A stretch of DNA of 64,000 nucleotides from Leptospira kanakyensis (GCF_004769235.1 NZ_RQFG01000019.1:868001-932000), one strand, 5' to 3'. Shown: positions 1 to 8,919, counted from the first letter of the stretch. The notes: a model not told the origin generated them from the sequence alone. A program made the numbers and translations.

Positions 1-419
1 GTATAACCTTGTGAAGGCACTCTATGGAAACTTTCCCAAGGTTTAAAAAAATATCCAGGTTTTAACTCCACCCTCTCCCCAAATTCCAAACCAATCAAAT
101 CACAATCATAATCAAATCCTTCGATTTCAGAATATAATTTTAAAATCTGAGACATCTTTGGTTCCAAAGATTTAGGGAGATAAATTTTGGGAACAGAGAG
201 TTTCCGAAGGCTTCTTTGCGAAACATAATAGGGAATCCCGCAGGAATGATCTAAATGGGCATGGGATAATAATATCTTTCCAATATGAATTTTATCTGGA
301 TTGATAAATCCAAAATCAAACATAAAGTCAAGAGAAGGACAAATGATGGATGTCCGAATTCCTCCTTCGGACAAACCTTCAAATTTAATTCCTTTGTGTT
401 CAAAACTAGCAGTTAACAT
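1..419 (-). CDS. MBL-fold hydrolase (RNase Z-like), 3' end cut by window edge
   Basis: Only the N-terminal 139 or so residues lie in the window; the gene runs off the left edge. The start ATG overlaps the stop of the upstream M16 gene by one base (TGATG), which suggests translational coupling. The zinc-binding motif SHAHLDHS of metallo-beta-lactamase-fold hydrolases sits about 50 residues in, after a DFGF strand, an arrangement typical of RNase Z-like or cyclic-nucleotide phosphodiesterase-like members. Substrate cannot be decided without the missing C-terminal half. It is the last visible gene of the M16 operon. Confidence 0.75.
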   Translation of the reverse strand, partial: MLTASFEHKGIKFEGLSEGGIRTSIICPSLDFMFDFGFINPDKIHIGKILLSHAHLDHSCGIPYYVSQRSLRKLSVPKIYLPKSLEPKMSQILKLYSEIEGFDYDCDLIGLEFGERVELKPGYFFKPWESFHRVPSQGY

Positions 420-1822
420 CAATCTTCCGGACTTATTACCTTCACAGATCCTTGAAAAGAAGATTCTAAAACCTTAGGTCCAACAATAGTCACGAGCAAT
501 TTGTCTGATTGGAAATAAAGTTTACCTACTCGTTTTAAATCAGAAAGGGTCAAACGATCAATTTCTTTTCTAAAGTTTTGTAAGTATCCATCTGGCATCT
601 TGTGGTCACGCCTACGCACTTCACTGCCGAGGGTTCTTTTATCATCTTCAAATTGGAACACGAACTGGTTGATGATGGCATTTTTTGCACGAACCAATTC
701 CTCTTCTGTCAGTGAATCAATGAGTTTGGGTTGGATGAGTTCTCGCATGAGTGACAAAACTTCTTTGGCTGATTCCGTTTTGGTCATGGCAAAAAACTGA
801 ATGGTTCCATAGTTTTCTTGGAAATCCGTATTACTTCCGGCAGAATAAGCAAGTCCCCTATTGTTTCGAATTTCTCTCATATAATAAGAGTTAAATCCGC
901 CTGCCCCGATGATATAATTCAAAACTTGGATGGCATAAAAATCTGGATGGTTGTGTTCGGGAAGGACTCCGATCATCGAAATAAAGGTTTGATTGACATC
1001 CTTTACGACGAGGCGAATGTCTTTTCCTTCCTTTCTAACATTTTCAGAAAGAACTGAAGGAGTGATGACCTCGCCGTTTTGAATTTCTGACCCAACACTA
1101 AAGGTTGGAAAAAAACTATCAAAGGACTTTAAGTCATAATCACCAGTCACAAGAAATCTACGTTTTGGTTCTTTTAAAATTTCCGATTGGAACTCGGCCA
1201 GGTCGTTTAGTTTTAATGATTCCAATAAAGGGATTTGCATCGACGTTCCCGCAATGGTTCCACGAAATAATGCCTCTTTTGCTTTCCTTGACCCAAGAGC
1301 CGTCGGATTGTCGTTTCTCCGTTTGATCTCTTCGCTTAACTTTCCTTTGGTTGTGGTTACCAAAGTTTCATCCAAATTCGGAGCATCAAAAAAAGACTGA
1401 ATGACAGGAAGTACATCCTTCTCAGTGGATTTTAAATAAACAAAACTAAATACGGTTTTTTCGTAATCAATCGAAACTGAAAAAGAAGCGCCATAAAACT
1501 CTAAGGTTTCTAAGAACTTTTCTTTTGGATATGTTTTGGATCCAGATAATTCCCAACTATCTTCTAATAGTTTGGACACTTCTACAGACCGTTTGCCTAA
1601 ATGTTTTTTTCCATGATAAACATAAAGATCTGCATACACGATAGGAAATTCAGAATTTTTTAAAGAAAAAATCTCTACACCCGATGGATGTTTGACAGAA
1701 GTGATTTGTGGGACTTCAAACACCAAAGGTTTAAACTGTATATCACGAACAAACTCTCCCATCTCACGTGCAGAAAGATTAAAAAAACTAAAAATAATTA
1801 AAATTAAATAAATACGTTTCAT
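419..1822 (-). CDS. M16-family peptidase homologue lacking the zinc site
   Basis: This 467-aa protein has an N-terminal signal peptide and the fold-level signature of an M16 (pitrilysin/insulinase-like) peptidase, including the C-terminal half that ends in a LLVTIVGP-type strand. The position where the active partner carries HLLEH reads LLEDSWELSG here, so the HxxEH zinc motif is gone. In many bacteria M16 proteins come as an active and an inactive gene that form a heterodimer, and this one fits the inactive partner. It starts four bases inside the end of the active M16 gene (ATGA overlap). Periplasmic or outer-membrane-associated location is inferred from the signal peptide. Confidence 0.88.
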   Translation of the reverse strand: MKRIYLILIIFSFFNLSAREMGEFVRDIQFKPLVFEVPQITSVKHPSGVEIFSLKNSEFPIVYADLYVYHGKKHLGKRSVEVSKLLEDSWELSGSKTYPKEKFLETLEFYGASFSVSIDYEKTVFSFVYLKSTEKDVLPVIQSFFDAPNLDETLVTTTKGKLSEEIKRRNDNPTALGSRKAKEALFRGTIAGTSMQIPLLESLKLNDLAEFQSEILKEPKRRFLVTGDYDLKSFDSFFPTFSVGSEIQNGEVITPSVLSENVRKEGKDIRLVVKDVNQTFISMIGVLPEHNHPDFYAIQVLNYIIGAGGFNSYYMREIRNNRGLAYSAGSNTDFQENYGTIQFFAMTKTESAKEVLSLMRELIQPKLIDSLTEEELVRAKNAIINQFVFQFEDDKRTLGSEVRRRDHKMPDGYLQNFRKEIDRLTLSDLKRVGKLYFQSDKLLVTIVGPKVLESSFQGSVKVISPED

Positions 1823-3369
1823 TCTGATTTTTTCCTTACGTCTTCCAATACACCAATCACAACTTTGTCTTTGGATAGATAAGTTGGGAAAAGGGATTGG
1901 ATATCACTGGATGAGGTTTTCATAATGGAGGAATACTGGCGGAAAAGTCCCGTCCAATCGCCATATAACAATTGATAATAACTCAAAAGATCGGCGATAC
2001 TTGCATTTTCATCTAAAGTTTTGATAAAGTCCGAAACCATTTGATTTTTTACTTTATCCAATTCCTCTTTGGGAACTCCCGACTCTTTGATTTTGGTCAG
2101 TTCTTCCCAAATGATTTTTTCAATCACCTCTGGTTTGGCATCCTCTCTCGGTTTCACAAAGAACACAAAATAATTTTGGTATCTTTCTCCTGGGTAACCG
2201 TTGGCAGCTCCCACACTGAGTGCTAGTTTCTCTTCCAATACAAGACGTTTGTACAATCTTGAACCTGTTCCCGAAGTGAGGACAGTGGACAATACATCAA
2301 AAGAAGAATTATCTTTATGCGGGTATGGTGGTTTTAGAAAACCCATCATCATTTGGCTTCCCGAAGGATGATAGACTTTGAATCTTTTTTCGCCAGGAAA
2401 AGATTTTTCTTCCAACTTTTGGATAGGTCTTGGTTTTCCTGGTTTTAGATCTGAAAAATACTTCCGAATGATGGACTCTGTTTCTTCAAAATCAAATTGG
2501 CCGACAACAGAAATCACCATCCGGTCAGGGGTATAATGTTTTTGAAAGAATGCTTTTGTGTCTTCTATCTTTAAAAAAGGAAGTCCTGTGGAATAACCAA
2601 TCACTGGTTTTCTGTAAGGATGGCTTTCAAAGGCGATGGAAAAAAACTTCTCACGAAGGACACCAGCACCACTGTCGTCGGTTCGCATCCGACGTTCTTC
2701 GATCACAACATCTCTTTCCGTATAGTATTCACGTAAAATTGGATGTTTCAAACGATCGGATTCAATTTTTGCCCAAACTTCAATTCGGTTGTTGGGAAGT
2801 TGGATTTGGTAGTTGGTAACATCTTGGGAAGTATAAGCATTGAACCCCACTTCACCATTTTGTTCATAAATATAAGAATCTTCGTTTTTTACGATAAACT
2901 CATCTTGTAATTGGATGAGATTTTTTAATCTGCGTTCTAAGGTTTCTTTTTCATTTTGTAAAGAACTAGGAATGGATTCACCACGAGTTGTCAAATCACG
3001 AATTTTAAGTTTGAGATCATCTAGTTCGGTTCCCCAAACTTCGATTTGTTTTTGGTATTTTTCTTCTTTTTCGTAGTTAATGGTTCCAACTGTTTTGGTT
3101 CCTTTGAATAACATATGTTCCAAAAGGTGGGCCGTTCCTGCTTCTTCCGGAGTTTCATCTACGGCACCCACAAGAAATTTAATGTACAAAGCAACCGTTG
3201 GTGAAGTTCCACGTTTCATCATCACAACGGTAAGACCATTTTCCAAATGAATGGTTTTTATCTTTTCACGAAACTGGGTTTCGGAAGTCCCAAAAAATTG
3301 GTCCTGGGAAAAAAGGGGTAAAAATTGTAGTGAGATACAAAGGAAAAAGATTCGTAATTTCGACATCAT
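1819..3369 (-). CDS. M16-family zinc metallopeptidase, active subunit
   Basis: The 516-aa protein carries a signal peptide (hydrophobic segment at residues 5-21) and the inverted zinc motif HLLEH at about residues 81-85, followed by MLFKGT as in other M16 peptidases. An unusual charged, probably coiled-coil segment (roughly residues 100-165) separates the zinc motif from the next conserved block. The C-terminal M16 domain contains the GTGSRLYKRL motif. It heads a three-gene minus-strand operon with the inactive M16 homologue and an MBL hydrolase. Likely role: periplasmic peptide degradation; the substrate is unknown. Confidence 0.9.
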   Translation of the reverse strand: MMSKLRIFFLCISLQFLPLFSQDQFFGTSETQFREKIKTIHLENGLTVVMMKRGTSPTVALYIKFLVGAVDETPEEAGTAHLLEHMLFKGTKTVGTINYEKEEKYQKQIEVWGTELDDLKLKIRDLTTRGESIPSSLQNEKETLERRLKNLIQLQDEFIVKNEDSYIYEQNGEVGFNAYTSQDVTNYQIQLPNNRIEVWAKIESDRLKHPILREYYTERDVVIEERRMRTDDSGAGVLREKFFSIAFESHPYRKPVIGYSTGLPFLKIEDTKAFFQKHYTPDRMVISVVGQFDFEETESIIRKYFSDLKPGKPRPIQKLEEKSFPGEKRFKVYHPSGSQMMMGFLKPPYPHKDNSSFDVLSTVLTSGTGSRLYKRLVLEEKLALSVGAANGYPGERYQNYFVFFVKPREDAKPEVIEKIIWEELTKIKESGVPKEELDKVKNQMVSDFIKTLDENASIADLLSYYQLLYGDWTGLFRQYSSIMKTSSSDIQSLFPTYLSKDKVVIGVLEDVRKKSE

Positions 3370-3390
3370 CTACTAGTCTTGAAGTTGGAA

Positions 3391-4104
3391 ATGGTTCGTA
3401 AACTTCTAATTTTAAGCCTCTTTTGTTCATGCCGCCTCTTTACCATTGCAGATCCTAATTATGTAGAAAGGGCTCTTCAAAATGAAACAGACGAAGGATT
3501 TATCTCGCGCGAATTCTTCCAAATCAAAGTAGAAATTCCAGTCACTTACAAAGAACTCTCCGGAGTGGCAAGACGAGAAGACTGCAAACGTCGTGCTTTC
3601 GTCCAAAGAGAGATTTTGAGTTTGCCTTTTCTAATGAAGATCCAAAGGCAAAAGCATCAGTTTGGCGATGGATTTCTGGATTATTCAAAGTCGCTAGAAG
3701 GAAAGGATAGAGAGACTAGACTCCGCTCCAATGCCCCTCAAAGTCCAACAGCGACTGCGGGAACAGGAACCGCTACCCAAGCAGGAACAACCCAAACAAC
3801 AACTCCTTCCGAAGCTGCCCTGGGAACAGCCCCATACCAAGCGTTATCCACTACAAATTCTGCCCAACCGCAAACAACCACCCAGAACCAGGGGAACCTA
3901 GGCGAAGTTAGGGGCAATCCCCAAGCACCAAAAGAAAACACAATTGAAAACACACACAACTTTGCTTGGTTCTTTGATGGCCTTATCCTTTACAAAGAAG
4001 ATTATACCGATCGCACAAAATGTGCTTTCCTATTCCGCAACATCCAACCTAAATTAATGGAACGTGTGGAGAGAACTCCGCTTTTAGAACCTAGGAAACT
4101 GTAA
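3391..4104 (+). CDS. Putative lipoprotein with Thr/Gln-rich linker
   Basis: I chose ATG 3391 over a TTG four codons upstream because it puts the hydrophobic segment (MVRKLLILSLFCSC) at the N terminus. The Cys in LFCSC could be lipidated. A low-complexity Thr/Gln/Ala/Pro-rich stretch (roughly residues 115-180) separates two more ordered parts. The start lies only about 20 bp from the divergent M16 gene, so its promoter must overlap the start of that gene. A second lipoprotein follows directly. No family recognised. Confidence 0.7.
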   Translation: MVRKLLILSLFCSCRLFTIADPNYVERALQNETDEGFISREFFQIKVEIPVTYKELSGVARREDCKRRAFVQREILSLPFLMKIQRQKHQFGDGFLDYSKSLEGKDRETRLRSNAPQSPTATAGTGTATQAGTTQTTTPSEAALGTAPYQALSTTNSAQPQTTTQNQGNLGEVRGNPQAPKENTIENTHNFAWFFDGLILYKEDYTDRTKCAFLFRNIQPKLMERVERTPLLEPRKL

Positions 4105-4533
4105 ATGAACAAAACAATATCAAGGATGATCCTTTCTTTTGCCATTCTAACTCTTGTTTGGAGTTGTAAGTCCAAAGAAACCAAAGAAGTTCCACAAACA
4201 AAAGATACAGAAAACGAAGTGATTCTCGAATTTACAAAAGCAAAGGAAGGATTCCTTTCTGAGTCGTTGTTTCAAGTAGCGGTATCGAGTGTTCTTCCCA
4301 CCGAATCAGAACGAACAGAAGAAGCAAAAACCATTGCGGAACAAAAGTCTCTCAACTTGTTAAAAACATTTACCATCCCCAATCTTTCAGATAAGGGACG
4401 TAAAGAACTTCGTGAGATTTCTAAAGAAGGAAAAATTGTAGATAAAAACGTTTCCATTGGAGGAAGGTATTTCTTCTTATACCAAATCCAAAAACCCAAC
4501 TTAAAACGCCTTGTGACAAAAGACTTAGAATAA
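4105..4533 (+). CDS. Small lipoprotein of unknown function
   Basis: A 142-aa protein with a signal peptide and a plausible lipobox LVWSC around residue 21, followed by a charged Lys/Glu-rich mature part. Its ATG comes immediately after the stop codon of the preceding lipoprotein gene, so the two are almost certainly co-transcribed and may act together in the envelope. It converges on the lipoprotein gene at 4550. No domain recognised. Confidence 0.7.
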   Translation: MNKTISRMILSFAILTLVWSCKSKETKEVPQTKDTENEVILEFTKAKEGFLSESLFQVAVSSVLPTESERTEEAKTIAEQKSLNLLKTFTIPNLSDKGRKELREISKEGKIVDKNVSIGGRYFFLYQIQKPNLKRLVTKDLE

Positions 4534-4549
4534 AACTCTTAAGTCTTAG

Positions 4550-4978
4550 TTAGATAGAAAATGATTTGTTTACCTTAGCTGGGATACAAATGTTTTTCAC
4601 AAAGTTACAATAAAACAATTTTGCATCTAGTTGCAACTTCCCCTTACCTTCCACTTGGAAGGTTAAGGGTTTTACATACTCAAAGTATTCTGGTTTTTTG
4701 GGGTGTATTGGCCCTTTCAATTTTAAATCTGCATTTAGAACTTTTAAACCATCAGCACCTGACAAAAAAATGCGATGTGGTGCTTCCATTTGGAACCCAA
4801 AGTCTTTGGGCAAAAATAGTTCCAACTCATACTTCCCCGTTGCCTTCTGTTTGACGGAAATCTCAATGGGATGGGATTCTAAGGGATCGGCTTTCAATAC
4901 ACTAATAGAATCATCGCAACCGATAAAACCTAAAAAAAACAGAAGAGAGAATAAGGTAAAATTTCGAAATTGTTTCAT
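4550..4978 (-). CDS. Lipoprotein, possibly DsbD-N-like fold
   Basis: The open frame extends upstream to 5152, but the part beyond 4978 overlaps the methyltransferase gene and has no signal sequence. Starting at ATG 4978 gives a 142-aa protein with a clean signal peptide and lipobox LGFIGC. The mature part ends with two cysteines in an FYCNFVKNIC segment. Together with the beta-rich pattern, this recalls the N-terminal domain of DsbD-type thiol:disulfide proteins, but the resemblance is weak. It lies 13 bp downstream of the methyltransferase gene. Confidence 0.65.
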   Translation of the reverse strand: MKQFRNFTLFSLLFFLGFIGCDDSISVLKADPLESHPIEISVKQKATGKYELELFLPKDFGFQMEAPHRIFLSGADGLKVLNADLKLKGPIHPKKPEYFEYVKPLTFQVEGKGKLQLDAKLFYCNFVKNICIPAKVNKSFSI

Positions 4979-4991
4979 ACAATGATTAGAC

Positions 4992-6158
4992 TTATAAAAC
5001 TTTTCGTAGAACCACGCAACGATTAGAATTTGTACCTTTTTCGTTATTCGAAACCTGCCAACAATTCGAAAGTTTTGTGAAACTTTGAGTATGGACATAG
5101 GTTTTATTCCAAACAAGGCCCGTCCCCTCTGCCATCCGAACCACATCCTCATCCAAATATAGAATGGAATTTCCTTTTTTGACTTCGCCCACTTCCATTA
5201 CCATATACGAACCTTTCTTAAGAACCCTTGCCGATTCCTTTAGGGTAGAACGAATGAAAGTATTCCAATCATTTAAGTTACTAAAGATGCTGAGTTTTCT
5301 ATCCTTAGACTTCTTAATGTCTAAAAACCAGTGGCGCAACCAATTGTCTCCTTCGTAGTCCACCTTATCTAGGAAAGGTGGAGAAGTCACAATCAAATCT
5401 ACCGATTCCGATTCTACGTTGGGAACTGAATTGGCAGAATTTAAAGAATACAAATTGTTTTTAGAGAATTCATGATAAAAAGGAGGGATTGGCATCGCCA
5501 AATCACGTTTCATCTTTTGGAAAATTCTTGGTTTGATCGGACGGTATTCAGGAGTTTGGCCACGTTTGATATTGTTCTTGGCTTGTGCTTCGGAAGGAAT
5601 CGAAACTTGTGGAAACGTATAAACAGAAAAAAATCCAGTGCTATGGCCATGTAAACGAGAGAGTGCGATGAGTGAAATAAACTTCATCTCTACAGAATGG
5701 TCTATTGCCATATAGGTCTTTAGATTTTTGATTTCTCGAAGAGTTCTTGGATGAAAAAAAGGAAGTAAGTTTACATCGAATGGATCATCTTCTACTTCCT
5801 TTTCCAAATCCAATGAATTTAACTTCTTCTCTAGGTCTTCGAGTTTCGGAACATATTGCCTAGCGCTCGCAAGGAAAATAGACAATGGATGGATGTCATT
5901 ATGAACCGCCACATGCCCTTCAATATTGGCTTGGATGGCGGTAGTTCCTCTACCACCAAACGGATCATAAACGACTCTATTTTTCTTTTTTAGAAATTCC
6001 TTCATAAAAAAAGAAGGAAGTTCTGGTTTAAATGATGCTCTATAACTTACGGTATGATGAATTGAATGTCCTTGGCGTTGTTTTGCAGTCCAAAACTCAC
6101 CAAATACAATTTTTTCGGAATCCTTTAGTAATCTGCCTGCTCCTGCCATCCTTTGCAA
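4992..6158 (-). CDS. Solitary site-specific DNA methyltransferase (N4/N6 amino type)
   Basis: The 388-aa protein has the AdoMet-binding motif DPFGGRGTT (residues 65-73) and the catalytic motif TSPPF (residues 258-262). These are the two signatures of DNA amino-methyltransferases that modify adenine N6 or cytosine N4. About 185 residues separate them, including a probable target-recognition region. No restriction endonuclease gene is visible next to it, so it appears to be an orphan enzyme. It borders the AT-rich accessory stretch that starts near 6.2 kb. Which base and site it modifies cannot be read from sequence. Confidence 0.82.
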   Translation of the reverse strand: MQRMAGAGRLLKDSEKIVFGEFWTAKQRQGHSIHHTVSYRASFKPELPSFFMKEFLKKKNRVVYDPFGGRGTTAIQANIEGHVAVHNDIHPLSIFLASARQYVPKLEDLEKKLNSLDLEKEVEDDPFDVNLLPFFHPRTLREIKNLKTYMAIDHSVEMKFISLIALSRLHGHSTGFFSVYTFPQVSIPSEAQAKNNIKRGQTPEYRPIKPRIFQKMKRDLAMPIPPFYHEFSKNNLYSLNSANSVPNVESESVDLIVTSPPFLDKVDYEGDNWLRHWFLDIKKSKDRKLSIFSNLNDWNTFIRSTLKESARVLKKGSYMVMEVGEVKKGNSILYLDEDVVRMAEGTGLVWNKTYVHTQSFTKLSNCWQVSNNEKGTNSNRCVVLRKVL

Positions 6159-6303
6159 AAGCCTCCTCTCTCTTTATAGAAAGATCGGAGGAAAGGCGAA
6201 TTCTAAATTGGATTTTTTATGGAAACCTATGGGACATAGTCTTTATGATTGGGGAAGACTCGGAACAAAATGAATCTTTGTTTCATAATACTTTCGATCG
6301 CAA

Positions 6304-6684
6304 TTAACATAGGGCCAAAACCACTTTTTTTGTTTTCTTTGTTTTATATTCAGTAATTCCATTGGATTGATTTATATCCGTTTCTCCATCAAAATACATA
6401 ATGATTTGATCAACGGGTCGGTATCGTCCTTTTCTATACAACTTAGGAAGAATTGGTTTAAACGTAATCCGAATACTAATTTCCTTTCCAAAGATCTGAT
6501 AGAGTTCGTCGATAGTAGTTCTCCCAGGTTGGATTTTCTCTATTTGTTCATCGTAAATCCAAATGTACTTTCTTTTACCTAACTCTCCGTAATTGATATC
6601 GATTTCATCTTCATTCCCTTTTGTTTGTTCTGGGTTACAAAACAACATTAATAGAAAGACCGTGATTCCTGCGACACTTCTCAT
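6304..6684 (-). CDS. Short lipoprotein, truncated relative of the 8108-8842 gene
   Basis: A 126-aa protein with a lipobox-like LLMLFC at residue 16. Residues 50-95 closely match residues 48-92 of the 244-aa lipoprotein at 8108-8842: IQPGRTT versus IKPGETT, ELYQIFG versus ELYQILG, and a shared PILP and YRP/YVP-D pattern. The reading frame stops at about the middle of that relative. Downstream there is only 145 bp before the methyltransferase gene, so the C-terminal half is missing rather than frameshifted. It may be a decayed copy or a genuine short form. Function unknown. Confidence 0.6.
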   Translation of the reverse strand: MRSVAGITVFLLMLFCNPEQTKGNEDEIDINYGELGKRKYIWIYDEQIEKIQPGRTTIDELYQIFGKEISIRITFKPILPKLYRKGRYRPVDQIIMYFDGETDINQSNGITEYKTKKTKKVVLALC

Positions 6685-6746
6685 ATATCGTTAGTATCTG
6701 ACGGATCAGTTGGAACCCTGTTATTTCTTTGCCACGATCAAAAGTA

Positions 6747-7262
6747 TTAAGATTGGAAAAGTTTCGAGAACCAACCTTTGTCCTGGTTAGGCATATTCTC
6801 TTGATTGTCTGATTTCTTGAGTTCCACGACCCATTGATTAAAAATATCTCCAGCGGTCCATTCTTTATGATTTGTATAATGAAGGTCATAACTAATATCA
6901 TCATTAAACTTACCAGTCTTAGGAAAGTAGGCCATTTTCAATAATGTGGGAACTTCTCGTTTAGCTTGCAAAAAGAGTTCCCTTACTTCTTTCAAAGATT
7001 TCCCCCCTTCTCGCAGAAGAGAAATAACCCTTGCATCGCTAAGGTCATATTTCTTTTTCGAAGCAACATTCAGCTTATGAACTTCTGTTAATTTGCCATT
7101 AATTCTATAAATTAGTTCGTATGCGATAATATTTCCCTCTAAAGAACCAAATACATAAATTGTATCTACTTCTTTTTTATTGAAATCTACAAATTCAAAT
7201 GCAATCTCGATCATCTGTTCGCAGAGAACTTGAAATTTTTGATCAAATTCAATTGTTGGCAT
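6747..7262 (-). CDS. Hypothetical protein, possible YezG/DUF600-like immunity protein
   Basis: A 171-aa soluble protein with a good ribosome-binding site (AAAGG six bases before the ATG). The sequence alternates short beta segments and a long helix, and near the C terminus has a TGKFNDDISYD segment followed by a conserved-looking Trp. This pattern is reminiscent of the YezG-like (DUF600) immunity family of polymorphic toxins, but I cannot prove membership by eye. No toxin gene is adjacent. It sits in the accessory stretch beside another immunity-like gene. Confidence 0.6.
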   Translation of the reverse strand: MPTIEFDQKFQVLCEQMIEIAFEFVDFNKKEVDTIYVFGSLEGNIIAYELIYRINGKLTEVHKLNVASKKKYDLSDARVISLLREGGKSLKEVRELFLQAKREVPTLLKMAYFPKTGKFNDDISYDLHYTNHKEWTAGDIFNQWVVELKKSDNQENMPNQDKGWFSKLFQS

Positions 7263-7333
7263 AATTAACCTTTCTATTCATTACGTTAGCTGTTAAGTTT
7301 TATTGGCCTTCTGAGGTCAAAATAGCTTTGGCA

Positions 7334-7696
7334 CTAAGGAAAGTCTTTTAAATAATCGCCTATTTCGGTATAGACCTTATCTTTAAGAACACTTGCATAC
7401 TGAATTTCAAATTCATCACCTAATTCTTCTTTTAGCTTCATCCATATCTCAACACCTTCAGATTCGAATTCTAGCGATTCCTCTTCTGAAAATTCAATGG
7501 AATCAGGAGGGTATTCTGAATCATAACCCTTATCAAACCATTTTCTCCAGTTTTCAAGTTTTCCTTTTAACTCGTTACTTAATTTGAGTTCATATTCCTT
7601 AAAAGGATCTCCCGTACTATCAAAAAAACCTTCAACATTAAGTATCCATATTGGATAACATTGAACCTCTGCCATTAGTTTGATTACTTTTTTCAT
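7334..7696 (-). CDS. Hypothetical acidic protein, immunity-like
   Basis: About 120 residues, acidic and rich in Trp and Glu. Possible starts are ATG 7696 and ATG 7675. The N terminus (EVQCYPIWIL) followed by ELKLSNELKGKLENWRKWFD recalls a family of small proteins found next to bacterial polymorphic toxins, where the pattern CYPLW plus LS-helix-W recurs. I infer a possible immunity role from that alone. A 46-aa ORF ends a few bases upstream and could be the tail of a lost toxin. Confidence 0.55.
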   Translation of the reverse strand: MKKVIKLMAEVQCYPIWILNVEGFFDSTGDPFKEYELKLSNELKGKLENWRKWFDKGYDSEYPPDSIEFSEEESLEFESEGVEIWMKLKEELGDEFEIQYASVLKDKVYTEIGDYLKDFP

Positions 7697-7698
7697 CT

Positions 7699-7839
7699 TC
7701 AAACTTTATGAGATGTATTTGGGCAAATGTCTTCAAAAAAATTCATGCAATCTACCTCTATATTTTCAATATTTAGATAGCGTTCTTTGCTTTTTCTTTT
7801 TGCCCTCTCAAAATCTGCCTCTGATGGAATATATGTCAT
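7699..7839 (-). CDS. Short ORF, possible toxin-tail remnant
   Basis: A 46-codon ORF (starts MTYIPSEADF, ends PNTSHKV) lies in an otherwise empty gap. Its stop is three bases before the ATG of the immunity-like gene at 7696. The frame continues eight sense codons upstream of the ATG and then meets a stop. Size and position fit the C-terminal end of a polymorphic toxin left beside its immunity gene, but it could be a chance ORF. There is no clear Shine-Dalgarno sequence. Confidence 0.3.
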   Translation of the reverse strand: MTYIPSEADFERAKRKSKERYLNIENIEVDCMNFFEDICPNTSHKV

Positions 7840-7880
7840 TGATCTGCCGTATTTATTTACTTTTTAAATTTTTCCGTTTC

Positions 7881-7906
7881 TTATCGGAGATAACGATCTC
7901 CGATAA
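7881..7906. repeat. Perfect 11-bp inverted repeat at a gene end
   Basis: Two perfectly complementary 11-base arms (7881-7891 and 7896-7906) flank a 4-base loop. The stop codon of the small membrane protein gene lies in the hairpin. There is no T-run directly after it on the minus strand, so it is not a classical Rho-independent terminator. It could act as a processing or termination element, or be a remnant of an insertion. Confidence 0.6.
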
Positions 7907-8111
7907 TCATACGAACAAAAGCGTAAAATATATATAACCAATATACTAAACTTGGTAACGAGATATACAATTCGGGTATCCCTTTTTGAATTTCTTTCCA
8001 TCCAAAGATGATCACTAAAATTGCATGCAACCAACTATATAAATGAGGATGAGAAGGAAGAATTATCATATAATATAAAAAAATGATAAAAGATATTCCG
8101 ATAACTTTCAT
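7881..8111 (-). CDS. Small integral membrane protein
   Basis: Starting at ATG 8111 gives 76 residues with two or three hydrophobic segments (IGISFIIFLYYMIIL, a middle YSWLHAILVIIFGW segment and a third around LPSLVYWLYIFYAF). The start overlaps the TGA of the upstream lipoprotein gene as ATGA, so translation is probably coupled. An upstream ATG at 8123 is possible but less likely. No family recognised. Confidence 0.6.
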   Translation of the reverse strand: MKVIGISFIIFLYYMIILPSHPHLYSWLHAILVIIFGWKEIQKGIPELYISLPSLVYWLYIFYAFVRMIIGDRYLR

Positions 8112-8842
8112 TTCCCTTTCCAATTTGCAACAGGCGGAATGTAACCCATCTCTAAAAGTTTTTTCCCATAATGAGGATCGTTTAAAAAATCTTGATATTC
8201 TTTATTCTTCGCTAATTTCTTTTCAAAATCAGATTCTTCCCAATAGCAAACTTCTTTGTGCGCGTTCGTCGTTCGATTCGGCTTAGTGTCATAGTGTAAC
8301 ATTTTGATTTGGAAATATTTTGAAGTACAGCGCTCGTAACCCCAGATGGACATATTCGAATTCTTTGTAATTTCTTTCAATGTTGTTTCCATAGCATCTA
8401 CCGTACTCAGTTCAGTAACGATATCACTTTCTTTGTCCCAATCAATGATGGAGTAAAATTGAATGCTTCCCTTATATAGATAAAATTTGACAAGTGGAAC
8501 TGTGTTTGCTTTTGATATAGTATATTCCTGTGTTTTAATGATAGTTCCTTTATATCCTTCATACCTAATAAATCTATCGATAGGGACATATTTTTTTCGA
8601 TACTGATAAGGAAGAATAGGAGAGAAGGTAAATCTTTCCATTATTTTTCGTCCCAAAATTTGGTATAGCTCTAACTCGGTAGTTTCACCAGGTTTTATTA
8701 GTTCCAGTAAACTCACATCTACATTGAATAATTGTCGGGTATCCTGATTATGAATATCCATTTCATCAGGAATGATCCTTTCTTCTGAACAAGATTGACT
8801 CGAAAAAAAGATAAGGAATAAAAGTATTAACTTAGTTTTCAT
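8108..8842 (-). CDS. Lipoprotein of unknown function (full-length paralogue)
   Basis: A 244-aa protein with a signal peptide and lipobox-like SSQSC around residue 18. Residues 48-92 contain the block shared with the truncated lipoprotein at 6304-6684 (IKPGETT, ELYQILG, FTFSPILP, YVPID). The second half has no recognisable domain. It is translationally coupled to the small membrane protein downstream. The two related lipoprotein genes suggest a duplication that formed or reshaped this AT-rich accessory segment. Confidence 0.65.
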   Translation of the reverse strand: MKTKLILLFLIFFSSQSCSEERIIPDEMDIHNQDTRQLFNVDVSLLELIKPGETTELELYQILGRKIMERFTFSPILPYQYRKKYVPIDRFIRYEGYKGTIIKTQEYTISKANTVPLVKFYLYKGSIQFYSIIDWDKESDIVTELSTVDAMETTLKEITKNSNMSIWGYERCTSKYFQIKMLHYDTKPNRTTNAHKEVCYWEESDFEKKLAKNKEYQDFLNDPHYGKKLLEMGYIPPVANWKGK

Positions 8843-8919
8843 TTTTATGTTTGGTTAGGGGGGAGCTGGTGAACCCTCTGGTATGGTTCAAATTTGAAAC
8901 TGGTTTTAAAAATTGACAT

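Noticed and set aside
4979..5152. N-terminal extension of the lipoprotein frame upstream of 4978
   Set aside because: It overlaps the methyltransferase gene and has no signal peptide; the signal and lipobox start at 4978.
5164..6307. Plus-strand ORFs inside the methyltransferase gene
   Set aside because: They are shadows of the real minus-strand gene; the translations have no signal, no motif and no ribosome site.
7680..7937. 85-residue plus-strand ORF
   Set aside because: It overlaps the minus-strand short ORF and the membrane protein; no ribosome site or motif.
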